From: an uncultured Collinsella sp. | GTDB taxonomy: Bacteria; Actinomycetota; Coriobacteriia; Coriobacteriales; Coriobacteriaceae | Direction of reading: 5' to 3' | NCBI GenBank assembly: GCA_902494565.1 | Contig: CABUTN010000002.1 | Span: 1-64,000 of the forward strand | DNA length: 64,000 nt | Program-made: the position numbers and the translations under genes | The notes under the pieces: generated by a model | What the model was told of the DNA's origin: nothing | Seen by the model: the letters and a program-made list of their open reading frames with translations, nothing else | Database searches by the model: none | Shown: piece by piece, positions 25,461 to 33,227 of the stretch | Numbering within the stretch: the stretch's first letter is position 1 | Layout of the letters: every line of letters begins with the position of its first letter

Positions 25461-25492
25461 AAAAAACGCGGCGCTCCGACAAGAGCGCCGCG
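25461..25492 (-). promoter_or_regulatory. Terminator/attenuator between nadE and the aminotransferase
   Basis: Minus strand CGCGGCGCTC / GAGCGCCGCG, loop of 6 nt, then TTTTTT, a full intrinsic terminator. It ends nadE transcription, but sits only 19 bases before the next start codon, so unless the promoter overlaps it the aminotransferase message must pass through it. Confidence 0.7.
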
Positions 25493-25560
25493 CGATACGG
25501 GCCATCAGATTGCAAAAGTGTAACGCTTGCAACCCCCGTATTGGTTCAATTTGGCCAACC

Positions 25561-27561
25561 TTAGTCAATTGCATTAAGCGCGTCGATCTGCGCAAGCCAC
25601 AGTCGCGAGCTGGCGTCACTCGGCATACGCCAATCGCCGCGCGGGCTGAGCGTCACCGAGCCCACCTTGGGACCATCGGGCAGGCAGCTGCGCTTAAACT
25701 GCTGGGCAAAGAAGCGACGGTAGAACGTACGTAGCCACGTGTGGACGGTCTTGGCGTCGTAGACGCCCTCGAAGCTCTTGAGCGCCATGCGGTAGATCTT
25801 GCCCGGCTCAAAGCCAAAACGCAGCAGGTAGTAGAGGAAGTAGTCGTGCAGCTCGTACGGGCCCACCAAATCCTCAGTCTTCTGCGCAATCTCGCCGTCG
25901 CCCGTGGGCGGCAGAAGCTCGGGGGACACCGGCGTGTCGAGGATATCGAGCAAAACCTCGGCAATACGCCCGCCAAAGACATCAGCCGCATAACGCACCA
26001 GATGGCGCACAAGCGTCTTGGGCACGCTCGCGTTGACGGCGTACATGCTCATGTGGTCGCCGTTATAGGTAGCCCAGCCGAGCGCCAGCTCCGACAGGTC
26101 GCCCGTGCCGATGACAAAACCGCCAGCCTGGTTGGCCAGATCCATCAGGATCTGCGTACGCTCGCGGGCCTGGCTGTTCTCGTAGGTCACGTCCTGCACG
26201 GCCGAATCGTGCTCAATGTCCTTGAAGTGCTGCTCCACAGCCGCGTGAATCGAAATCTCGCGGAAGCTCACGCCCAGGTCGCGGGCAAGCGACTCGGCAT
26301 TGGACTTGGTGCGATGCGTCGTGCCAAAGCCGGGCATGGAGACCGCCGTGATGCCCGTACGCGGCAGTCCCAGCGCATCGAAGGCACGCACGGTCACAAG
26401 CAGTGCCAGCGTGGAGTCCAAGCCGCCCGAAAGGCCGATGACCGCAGCCTTGGTGCCCGTGTGGGCAAGGCGGGTCTTGAGACCAGCAGTCTGCAGGTCG
26501 AGGATGGTCTCGCAACGCTCGGCCAGATCACCGTGGTCGGCCGGCACAAAAGGCGCGCGAGGGAAAACGCGGTCGATATCGCAGGCATCGCGCAGGACAG
26601 GCTCTTTAGCCAGCACGCCCTCAAACGAAAACTCAACGGTCGTGGCCTCCGGCGCATCGTCGGTGCGCGTCCACGTGGTCGAGCGACGGCGCTCGGCAAC
26701 CAGGCGGTCAAGATCGACATCGGCGATGGCCATATCGCAGGTAAGCAGCTTGGTCGCGGCGAGCTTGGAGCCGTTTTCGTAGACGAGGTTCTCCCCCGCA
26801 AAGACCATGTCGGTCGTGGACTCGCCCTCGCTCGCATCTGCATAGGCATAGGCGCAGTACAGGCGCGCACTCTGATTGGAGATGAGGCTGCGGCGATAGT
26901 CTGCCTTGCCGATAATCTCGTCCGAGGCCGACGGGTTGAGAATCACCGTCGCACCGGCAAGCGCCATCTCGGTCGAAGGCGGCGCCGGCACCCACAGATC
27001 CTCGCAGACCTCAACGCCCAGCACCAGGTCTTCAGCACCCTCATCACAGCAACGGTAGACAAGCCCCGGACCCAGCGGAACCGGACCCTGACCGGCAAAC
27101 TCGACCCACACAGGATCTGCGGGCGCCGGAGCAAACCAGCGGCGCTCGTAGAACTCGCCATAGTTGGGCAGATACTTCTTGGCCGTAAGACCCAAAAGCT
27201 CGCCCGCGCAGCACACGGCGGCGCAGTTGTAGATATTCTCGGCAACTGCAACGGGAAGACCGATGGTAAAGACAATCGGCAGATCGCGGGTTTCATCGAG
27301 AATGTGCACAAGTGCCGCCTCGCAGGCATGCAGCAGTGTGCGGTTATGGAACAGATCAGCCGCGGTATAGCCAGTCAGATTAAGCTCGGGCAACACCAGC
27401 GCGCGAACGCCGCGCTCGGCAGCATCGCGAACAGCCGCCAGCGCAACCTCGGCATTGCCCTCGACATCGGCCACGCGAATCCGCGGCGACGCCGCCGCCA
27501 CACGCAAAAAGCCATCGTTCTTATTAGCCGAAACGCAGCATTGCCTTGTTGATCTGGACAC
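25561..27561 (-). CDS. nadE: Glutamine-dependent NAD+ synthetase
   Basis: 666 aa, started at GTG 27561 with AAGGGG about 8 bases upstream; the first homologous block (DGFLRVAAASPRIRVADVEG) begins 15 residues later. N-terminal nitrilase amidase domain with the triad Glu (VLPELNLTGY), Lys (KKYLPNYGEFYERRW) and Cys (GVEVCEDLW). C-terminal synthetase domain with the ATP P-loop GLSGGLDSTLAL, then GTGDLSELALGW and the terminal KVGSVTLSPRGDWRMP. It adenylates nicotinic acid adenine dinucleotide and amidates it with ammonia from glutamine. Length is normal for two-domain NadE. Confidence 0.95.
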   Translation of the reverse strand: MSRSTRQCCVSANKNDGFLRVAAASPRIRVADVEGNAEVALAAVRDAAERGVRALVLPELNLTGYTAADLFHNRTLLHACEAALVHILDETRDLPIVFTIGLPVAVAENIYNCAAVCCAGELLGLTAKKYLPNYGEFYERRWFAPAPADPVWVEFAGQGPVPLGPGLVYRCCDEGAEDLVLGVEVCEDLWVPAPPSTEMALAGATVILNPSASDEIIGKADYRRSLISNQSARLYCAYAYADASEGESTTDMVFAGENLVYENGSKLAATKLLTCDMAIADVDLDRLVAERRRSTTWTRTDDAPEATTVEFSFEGVLAKEPVLRDACDIDRVFPRAPFVPADHGDLAERCETILDLQTAGLKTRLAHTGTKAAVIGLSGGLDSTLALLVTVRAFDALGLPRTGITAVSMPGFGTTHRTKSNAESLARDLGVSFREISIHAAVEQHFKDIEHDSAVQDVTYENSQARERTQILMDLANQAGGFVIGTGDLSELALGWATYNGDHMSMYAVNASVPKTLVRHLVRYAADVFGGRIAEVLLDILDTPVSPELLPPTGDGEIAQKTEDLVGPYELHDYFLYYLLRFGFEPGKIYRMALKSFEGVYDAKTVHTWLRTFYRRFFAQQFKRSCLPDGPKVGSVTLSPRGDWRMPSDASSRLWLAQIDALNAID

Positions 27562-27689
27562 TGGAGGCCCCTTCTACCCTGAGATTCAGTCTAACGGACG
27601 TTCACATATCTCTAACTAGCCAAAGCAACCTCCCAGTTTACTGAGACGCCAGCCTGTGCTAAGAGCATGTATTTCAAAAATATCTTTAA

Positions 27690-27726
27690 TTAAAAAAGGA
27701 GAAATCGATAATCGACTTCTCCTTTA
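27690..27726 (-). terminator. Terminator of the radical SAM island
   Basis: Minus strand AAAGGAGAA / TTCTCCTTT (27717-27725 / 27695-27703) with internal TCGAT pairing, followed by TTTAATTAAAG; 24 bp past the peptide stop. Confidence 0.85.
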
Positions 27727-27749
27727 AGCGAGGCAAGTAAATTCCGAAA

Positions 27750-27860
27750 CTAATGGCAGAATTTATCCATGTAGTCCTCAAAGTCGAACACTTCTACCAC
27801 GACGCCCTCTTCCTGAGACTCTTTCAGTTGCTCCAAGAGATCTTTATTAATAACGTCCAT
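27750..27860 (-). CDS. 36-residue acidic peptide, candidate RiPP precursor
   Basis: MDVINKDLLEQLKESQEEG followed by VVVEVFDFEDYMDKFCH. Ribosome site GAGGAGG seven bases upstream; ATG is 13 bp after the radical SAM stop, and a terminator follows, so it is the last gene of the operon. The first 19 residues are helical and charged (leader-like); the last 17 alternate hydrophobic/aromatic and acidic residues and end in Phe-Cys-His (core-like). Size, position next to a B12-radical SAM enzyme, and an exporter upstream fit a precursor of a ribosomally made, modified peptide. No homologue recognised; the call is inference. Confidence 0.6.
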   Translation of the reverse strand: MDVINKDLLEQLKESQEEGVVVEVFDFEDYMDKFCH

Positions 27861-27873
27861 GCAGAAACCTCCT

Positions 27874-29490
27874 CTATCTAATTAATTGTAGTATATCTGC
27901 TTTCATGCAATTATCAACCAACTTGTTTAATTGCTCCTCGTTTGTCGATAGTCCCTCTTTTTTCAAAATGTCGCGCACCTCGTTCTTAGTAATCGGCTTT
28001 TCAAACAACGAAAGCAAAGCGAACGAAAAATCATTAACCGCACACATTCTATGGGTGGCACAACTCAGCAGTACTCTTAACCCCTCTTTTGAGCGTCCGA
28101 CTTCTTTAACAAACGAACTTTTAACCAATTGAAAACCATTATCGTGCATTACATAATCGGCATCGATATTTGTATTCAGCAATCCATAATGCAACAGTTC
28201 TTCTATCGCCCTTGTCAGCTCGAGGTCGCCCTGATCAAGAATAAGAGAAATGCTACAATCGGCCTCCAATAAACGGGCCAACTTAAGGTATACCAACTGG
28301 GAAACAGCATAGACATGATGGTATTCAGAATTATAGAAGTAGGCAAATGGCTCAACGAGCACGACAGAGGTCTTGGAATCCAGCCAGATTCGATCAGCTG
28401 GATTTAGACTAGTTAGCCGTCGCTTTACTTTGGTCAAATGTCCCTTATACCTGACAGCGTGAATAGAATCTAGGATCCAGGTCACCTCTGAAATATGAAG
28501 CCGCTGGGGCAAGTCAATTGTGTCGCTACCGTTTATGACCTCTTGCATATAAAAATCAATATGATGCTCATCAGATAAGGATTTTGCTTCATTTAAAGTT
28601 AAACCAGTGCCTGAAACATAATCCACTTCGAGGCGCAAATCCTCATATTGGGACTTCGGCATTACAGAGACACCATACTTATCGGGATGATTCCAAACAT
28701 CCGACCCCATAACGAGACCAAAATTCGTAAATCCTCTCGTGGAATATGGAACACCACATACCTGTTTTGAATAATTCAAAACATTCTCTGTATAAGCTAA
28801 GGTGTTCAGAGCCTCTTCTTTAGTTTCGGTCGGAAAGCCAATCATAAAGAATAGATGAACAGGAATACCCGCATTGAGACAATCATGGATATTGCGATCA
28901 ATCCAATCAACTCTCGTGTTCTTCTTCATTAGATCAAGAACTCTTTGGTTGTATGACTCGAGGCCAAACTGAATCTGCCTACATCCACTTTGGTATATCT
29001 TGTTGAAAACGTCTGTACTTAGGGTTGGAGAGAACCTCGTTTCTCCATGCCAGAAAAACGTTTTTCCCGATGCGTTTATTTCATCCGCGAGTTGCTCCAT
29101 TCTTTTGCCTTCGAATGTTTCATCCACAAAAGAGAAAACTCTCGTGCCGTATTTTTCATTTAACCGACACATTATTTCAAATACTCTCGATATAGGCATC
29201 TTTCGGTAACAACCACCGGTAGCACCGGGAATGGTGCAGAAGGCGCAATGATTAAAACACTGCCTAGAAGAATAAACCGGCAATATTAACTCAGGCATGA
29301 AGTATTTAGAAAGGGCGAAGCCATCGAAATCGGGAACTGTATCGTTGATAAATGTTTGCTCAATCCGATGGTTTTTATATATCTTTCCACCTTTAGCATG
29401 GCAAAGGTTTGGAACACAGTCGAGATTGTCATCACCAGAGTCAAGAGCCTCAAGAAGACGTGCAAGCGGCTCTTCGCCGTCATACATCAT
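27874..29490 (-). CDS. B12-radical SAM protein, radical SAM and C-terminal part (after in-frame TAG)
   Basis: 538 aa when counted from ATG 29490, but the frame is open up to an amber codon at 29521-29523 and homology continues through it (HPFFEYIDSI, then MMYDGEEPL), so this is the rest of the gene starting at 30195. The radical SAM motif CFNHCAFC (Cys313/317/320 of the full reading) binds the 4Fe-4S cluster; GATGGCYRKMP and ESYNQRVLDLMKKNTR follow. The last ~150 residues read as two winged-helix-like units (AVSQLVYLKLARLLEAD; VNDFSFALLSLFEKP), possibly PqqD/RRE-like peptide-binding domains. No ribosome site before 29490. AT-rich compared with neighbours. Confidence 0.75.
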   Translation of the reverse strand: MMYDGEEPLARLLEALDSGDDNLDCVPNLCHAKGGKIYKNHRIEQTFINDTVPDFDGFALSKYFMPELILPVYSSRQCFNHCAFCTIPGATGGCYRKMPISRVFEIMCRLNEKYGTRVFSFVDETFEGKRMEQLADEINASGKTFFWHGETRFSPTLSTDVFNKIYQSGCRQIQFGLESYNQRVLDLMKKNTRVDWIDRNIHDCLNAGIPVHLFFMIGFPTETKEEALNTLAYTENVLNYSKQVCGVPYSTRGFTNFGLVMGSDVWNHPDKYGVSVMPKSQYEDLRLEVDYVSGTGLTLNEAKSLSDEHHIDFYMQEVINGSDTIDLPQRLHISEVTWILDSIHAVRYKGHLTKVKRRLTSLNPADRIWLDSKTSVVLVEPFAYFYNSEYHHVYAVSQLVYLKLARLLEADCSISLILDQGDLELTRAIEELLHYGLLNTNIDADYVMHDNGFQLVKSSFVKEVGRSKEGLRVLLSCATHRMCAVNDFSFALLSLFEKPITKNEVRDILKKEGLSTNEEQLNKLVDNCMKADILQLIR

Positions 29491-29520
29491 TATCGAATCA
29501 ATGTATTCAAAAAAGGGATG

Positions 29521-30195
29521 CTATTCTTTCATGCAGTCATCTGCTAAACGAGTAATGTAATTGCCGCCCAATGAGACATGTTTAACAGATGGACATTCTT
29601 CTTTAATCAGTTTCGCTAACGTAACTGCAGAAATCAATTGGAAACAGCCGCTCACCGAAATCCCAATAAACTCGATTTTTTCCCTCTGAATACGCTTAAG
29701 AAAGGCAGTTTCATAGAAGGAAATAAACGGATTATGCAAGGTATCCGCAAGCGATTTCATTATTTCTGGTGTCGAATAATAATCATAGGGCAGATCTATG
29801 GAGTTGAACGTGTATTTAACTCCATATGAGACGTGATTTATGATATAGAGTGCATTTCTAAAAATGTTTTCAGCATATTGTCTTTCTTTTAGATTAAAGT
29901 ATCTCTTCGATCTGAAAATATCTTTTGCCTCGTCAACATTAAGTGCTGACTTTTGTATCAACTCGATTGTTAATTGAACATTCGAACTAAACGAATCCTT
30001 TGATTCCCGATACCTTTTACAGCACTCTTCGACATGTCTAAAAGATAGGAGGTCATCGTAAAATTCCACGTTTAAGTCAACGATGTCAACTTTATATTGT
30101 TCAACCTCTTGAAGATATGACTTCAAAACAGGCAAGGCAAGATACGGCCCCACTGGACTCCATCCTGGGGGAAATACTAAAAGCGTTTTAGGCAT
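29521..30195 (-). CDS. B12-radical SAM protein, N-terminal cobalamin-binding part
   Basis: 224 aa ending at TAG. Opens LLVFPPGWSPVGPYLALPVL, the usual start of B12-binding radical SAM proteins, then VDIVDLNVEF, and near the end GISVSGCFQLISAVTLAKLI with VKHVSLGGNYITRL: the Rossmann-like cobalamin-binding domain. Such domains are normally fused to the radical SAM domain, which here follows in the same frame 10 codons after the stop. CAG to TAG is a one-base change, so the enzyme was probably intact recently. Starts 7 bp after the MFS stop, so is coupled to it. Confidence 0.78.
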   Translation of the reverse strand: MPKTLLVFPPGWSPVGPYLALPVLKSYLQEVEQYKVDIVDLNVEFYDDLLSFRHVEECCKRYRESKDSFSSNVQLTIELIQKSALNVDEAKDIFRSKRYFNLKERQYAENIFRNALYIINHVSYGVKYTFNSIDLPYDYYSTPEIMKSLADTLHNPFISFYETAFLKRIQREKIEFIGISVSGCFQLISAVTLAKLIKEECPSVKHVSLGGNYITRLADDCMKE

Positions 30196-30202
30196 ATCAA
30201 CG

Positions 30203-31390
30203 TCACATCTTTCGCAAATAATTCAATTGAAACACAACTACCATCATAATTGAAAATACACCAAGTCCTGTAACGAGAATTGAGAACATCGCGATGCTCG
30301 TGAACAGTGAAACAAGGAGTGTTGAAATAACAACAGCAACCGATTGCAAAGACTCCCTAATTGAAAACAGGCTTATCGATTCAGATTCGTCTCTCGCCAA
30401 ATCCTGCAGCGATGTTATGAGAAGCACATCTTGAATGGCGTTTCCGGCACCGACGATAAAAAGGAAAATAAACGATATCCCAGACGCATAGCGATAGCCA
30501 AACGCCAGATACGCACCGAGCGCAAGATACGTCACAAAACAATATGATTTAACGCAATCGGAACCACTAATTAAACGACCATATATTGTATTTCCGAACA
30601 ACAGTCCGATTGTAAGACTACTCTGAAGGAATCCGTATTGTATCGATGACGAGTCAAATTGCAATTGCGCAATAGCTGGCAAAAGAGAATTCAGAGAGCC
30701 GAATGCCACGCCACTAGAAATATCGATTAATAGGAAACCAATTGCCAAGTGCTTCGCGCTAAGATCACTAAATGCAGTCCTGTTTTTTTCATTTTTGCTT
30801 ATCCCCTCTTTATCATTAACCTCGATAACCGACGGAACATCTCGCAGCAACCAGAACGACGCGGCAAAAGAAAGCGCGTCTAATGCAAGAACAGCCTCCG
30901 CCCCAAATTGAGCGACAACAAAACCGCCGGCAACTGGCCCCAGAACCATCATCAAATTCTGCAGAAACCCAAACGAATTATTAATTACGTCGCGATTGAT
31001 GCTATTCGTATTGGCTCTTAACAACGAGTAAAAGCAGGGCATTTCAACCGTTCGACAAAGCGATACCGCGCACGTAATAGCAAACATACTCCATTTACTA
31101 TCAACAAAAATATAGCAAACGAATAATCCCGCGCGAATTAAGTCTGCCAATCTCATGGCCTGCAGTGTCCCGATACCCATCTTCTGAGGCAGCTGCGCGA
31201 GCGCAACTGAAAACAGAGAGGGGGCAAATCTGCAGCAGACCATCAAAGCAGTTGCAGAAACATCGTGAGTTACCTCGTAAATCAGCATTGGCAAAGCAAT
31301 ATTCGCACACCAATTGCCTATTTCGCTTATCCCTCTAGCAATATATAAGACCCGAACCGGACGGCTAGCTCTCAATACCGTGAACATCAC
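30203..31390 (-). CDS. MFS transporter, probable exporter
   Basis: 395 aa with about 11-12 transmembrane segments. N-terminal RPVRVLYIARGISEIGNW is the first helix of the MFS_3/EntS-type exporters (siderophore, macrolide and peptide effluxers); duplicated halves are separated by a charged loop (VIEVNDKEGISKNEKNRTAF). It overlaps the upstream DUF2087 gene by 26 bp and is 7 bp from the radical SAM gene, forming one operon. In this setting it could export the modified peptide product (inference). Confidence 0.8.
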   Translation of the reverse strand: MMFTVLRASRPVRVLYIARGISEIGNWCANIALPMLIYEVTHDVSATALMVCCRFAPSLFSVALAQLPQKMGIGTLQAMRLADLIRAGLFVCYIFVDSKWSMFAITCAVSLCRTVEMPCFYSLLRANTNSINRDVINNSFGFLQNLMMVLGPVAGGFVVAQFGAEAVLALDALSFAASFWLLRDVPSVIEVNDKEGISKNEKNRTAFSDLSAKHLAIGFLLIDISSGVAFGSLNSLLPAIAQLQFDSSSIQYGFLQSSLTIGLLFGNTIYGRLISGSDCVKSYCFVTYLALGAYLAFGYRYASGISFIFLFIVGAGNAIQDVLLITSLQDLARDESESISLFSIRESLQSVAVVISTLLVSLFTSIAMFSILVTGLGVFSIMMVVVFQLNYLRKM

Positions 31391-31646
31391 GATTAACCTC
31401 GTATTTCAGGCCTCGCTCATCCCTTAATAGGAATCCATAATCAACCAAGTACCGCCTCAACACGGCATAATCAGGATAGAGCTGTGACAGCACACGATTA
31501 ACCTGAAGCTCCGTATAACTTGTATTTAATTCAAAGAAAGAGACGGCCCATAGCAGCATGATTCTTTTATAGCTTTCCTTTTTTGGAATTGAAACCAGCT
31601 CGCCATTCTTGAGAAATCGTTTTTTAAAGTCTATTAGCTCATCCAT
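31365..31646 (-). CDS. DUF2087-domain protein
   Basis: 93 aa, soluble. Matches DUF2087 in order: FLKNGELVSIPKKESYKRIM (start), LNTSYTELQVNRVLSQLYPD, and LRRYLVDYGFLLRDERGLKY (end). DUF2087 is a small winged-helix-like domain often fused to or encoded by transcriptional regulators, so it may regulate the island. First gene of the AT-rich operon; two direct repeats TCGAACTAA lie about 75-95 bp upstream (31721-31740). Confidence 0.75.
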   Translation of the reverse strand: MDELIDFKKRFLKNGELVSIPKKESYKRIMLLWAVSFFELNTSYTELQVNRVLSQLYPDYAVLRRYLVDYGFLLRDERGLKYEVNRDVHGIES

Positions 31647-31720
31647 TCACATCCTCCATTTCATACGCATCTAATACTAAAAATGCATACGCTTTAGGTC
31701 ATCGCATTCGACTTCTATAT

Positions 31721-31740
31721 TCGAACTAAACTCGAACTAA
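31721..31740. repeat. Tandem direct repeat upstream of the DUF2087 operon
   Basis: TCGAACTAA at 31721-31729 and 31732-31740, an 11-bp (one helical turn) period. It overlaps the 3' end of the neighbouring 79-aa gene. Candidate regulator-binding sites. Confidence 0.45.
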
Positions 31741-31965
31741 TCTAAATGATTTGCTCAAACACTCTTCGAAAGCTCGTTTTTCACTCTGAGTAAAATGCCC
31801 TTCCCAGTCAGTCCACGAACAGGAAGGCAACTCACAACGAGCGGAGTCGAAGCCCTCTGCCGTCGGTCGTTCAAAATGCACGATAACCTTTTCGATATCC
31901 CCATCTGTTATCAGGTCAGAATGAACGACCTCGGTACCGTCTTCGAATGTCATATACCGGTACAT
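31726..31965 (-). CDS. Small conserved protein, function unknown
   Basis: 79 aa from ATG 31965 (MYRYMTFEDGTEVVHSDL) with GAGGTGG eight bases upstream. Acidic, no signal or membrane segment; motifs KVIVHFERPTAEGFDSARCEL and SWTDWEGHF suggest a compact beta-alpha fold with one conserved Cys. I have the impression of similar small proteins in Firmicutes but cannot name a family. Divergent from the following membrane-protein gene; its end overlaps the repeat upstream of the DUF2087 operon. Confidence 0.6.
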   Translation of the reverse strand: MYRYMTFEDGTEVVHSDLITDGDIEKVIVHFERPTAEGFDSARCELPSCSWTDWEGHFTQSEKRAFEECLSKSFRLVRV

Positions 31966-32142
31966 CACGTAAACCACCTCACAATCGTAAATCCAGTTTA
32001 GCATCAAGCTATTGCACCAAAGACAGCAAGCCCCCCCCTTGATGAGTTGATGGTATCTGTTAAATGTCACGTACGATTCACATCTGGTGGGTACCCTGAT
32101 GGCTACATGAAACGAAGCAGATTTACACCGGGAGGACCCCGT

Positions 32143-33093
32143 ATGACAACCAAGTACACCGACGCGCCGCGCACGCGCGTCATGACGCCGGCATCGCTCA
32201 ACAACGGCGTGCACGAGAACCATTCCATCGGACAGACCATGGCCATCGCGCCCAAAAAGGGCCTGTTCGACGACATTTCCATTCCCCAGATCATCGCCGG
32301 CGCCGCGGCTGCCGCCACGAGCGTGGCGCTTGCTTCAAAGATCGGCATTGCCGGCTCGGTGATTGGCGCCGCCGTGAGCTCGGTCATCACCGTTGTGTCT
32401 TCGCAGGTCTACCGCCACTTTATCTCTGCCAGCGCCGAAGCCCTCAAAGGTACGCACGCCGACGTCGACTACCCCGCCGGCGCCTATGAGCCCGTTGAAT
32501 TTAATGCCGAGGAGCACCTGGGCGGCGCCGCGACCACGCAGGAAATGCGCCAGGTTGCGGGACGCGCGACCACGGCACGCGTCGCTCCCGACAGCCTGCG
32601 CGCCAAGGCGGCGGCAGAGCGCAGCCAGACGCAAAAGAAGGTCATCATCTTCTCGATCGCCATCGCCATCGTCGCGGTCATCGCCTGCGCCGGCGCCATC
32701 CTTATCACCACCGCCGGTGAGGGTCTGGGCGAGCGCCCCGAGCCAATCCTTTCGTCGCGCACGACCGAGAGCGATGCAAATGGCAACACCCAGTCGCAAG
32801 ATCAGCAGGCACAGGCGGACGGCACGCAAGACAGTTCTACCTCTACCGATTCGTCCTCGAACACCCAAAACCAATCGCAGGGCACCGATTCCTCTACGGC
32901 CAACAGTGGCACGCCGTCCGGCACGACCGACTCAAGCCAAACGGCTGACGGTTCGCAGCCGAACACGGGCGGCCAGACAAGCGACACCACTTCAGGAACG
33001 GGCACAGCAGACAGCAACAACAGCAATTCGAGTGGCACCACATCGGGCACGACATCTGACAGTTCAAGCCAAGGCACGACATCGGGCAACTAG
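32143..33093 (+). CDS. Membrane protein with long Ser/Thr-rich exported tail
   Basis: 316 aa from ATG 32143 (MTTKYTDAPRTRVMTPASLN) with GGGAGGA upstream. N-terminal basic region, a hydrophobic stretch of about 28 residues (IPQIIAGAAAAATSVALASK onward, residues 48-85), a soluble middle, one strong span (VIIFSIAIAIVAVIACAGAILI, about 166-190) and a low-complexity tail of ~125 residues rich in Ser, Thr, Gly, Asp, Gln (DSSSQGTTSGN at the end). No sortase motif. The tail is probably extracellular and flexible. No family recognised. Confidence 0.7.
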   Translation: MTTKYTDAPRTRVMTPASLNNGVHENHSIGQTMAIAPKKGLFDDISIPQIIAGAAAAATSVALASKIGIAGSVIGAAVSSVITVVSSQVYRHFISASAEALKGTHADVDYPAGAYEPVEFNAEEHLGGAATTQEMRQVAGRATTARVAPDSLRAKAAAERSQTQKKVIIFSIAIAIVAVIACAGAILITTAGEGLGERPEPILSSRTTESDANGNTQSQDQQAQADGTQDSSTSTDSSSNTQNQSQGTDSSTANSGTPSGTTDSSQTADGSQPNTGGQTSDTTSGTGTADSNNSNSSGTTSGTTSDSSSQGTTSGN

Positions 33094-33227
33094 GCGCTGC
33101 ATCCCCAGATAGGCAACCTGTACAACGGGCGCGAACCGGCAACGGTCGCGCCCGTTTGCCTTGGGCGCCGAGGTAGCAAGCCCCGCGCGATGGTAAGATG
33201 CTTTGGTGTGTAAAGAGGAGATTTGCC

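Noticed and set aside
29521..29523. Pyrrolysine or other recoding of TAG in the radical SAM gene
   Set aside because: No pyl genes or conserved stem-loop after the TAG are seen, and the family does not use Pyl; simple nonsense mutation is more likely.
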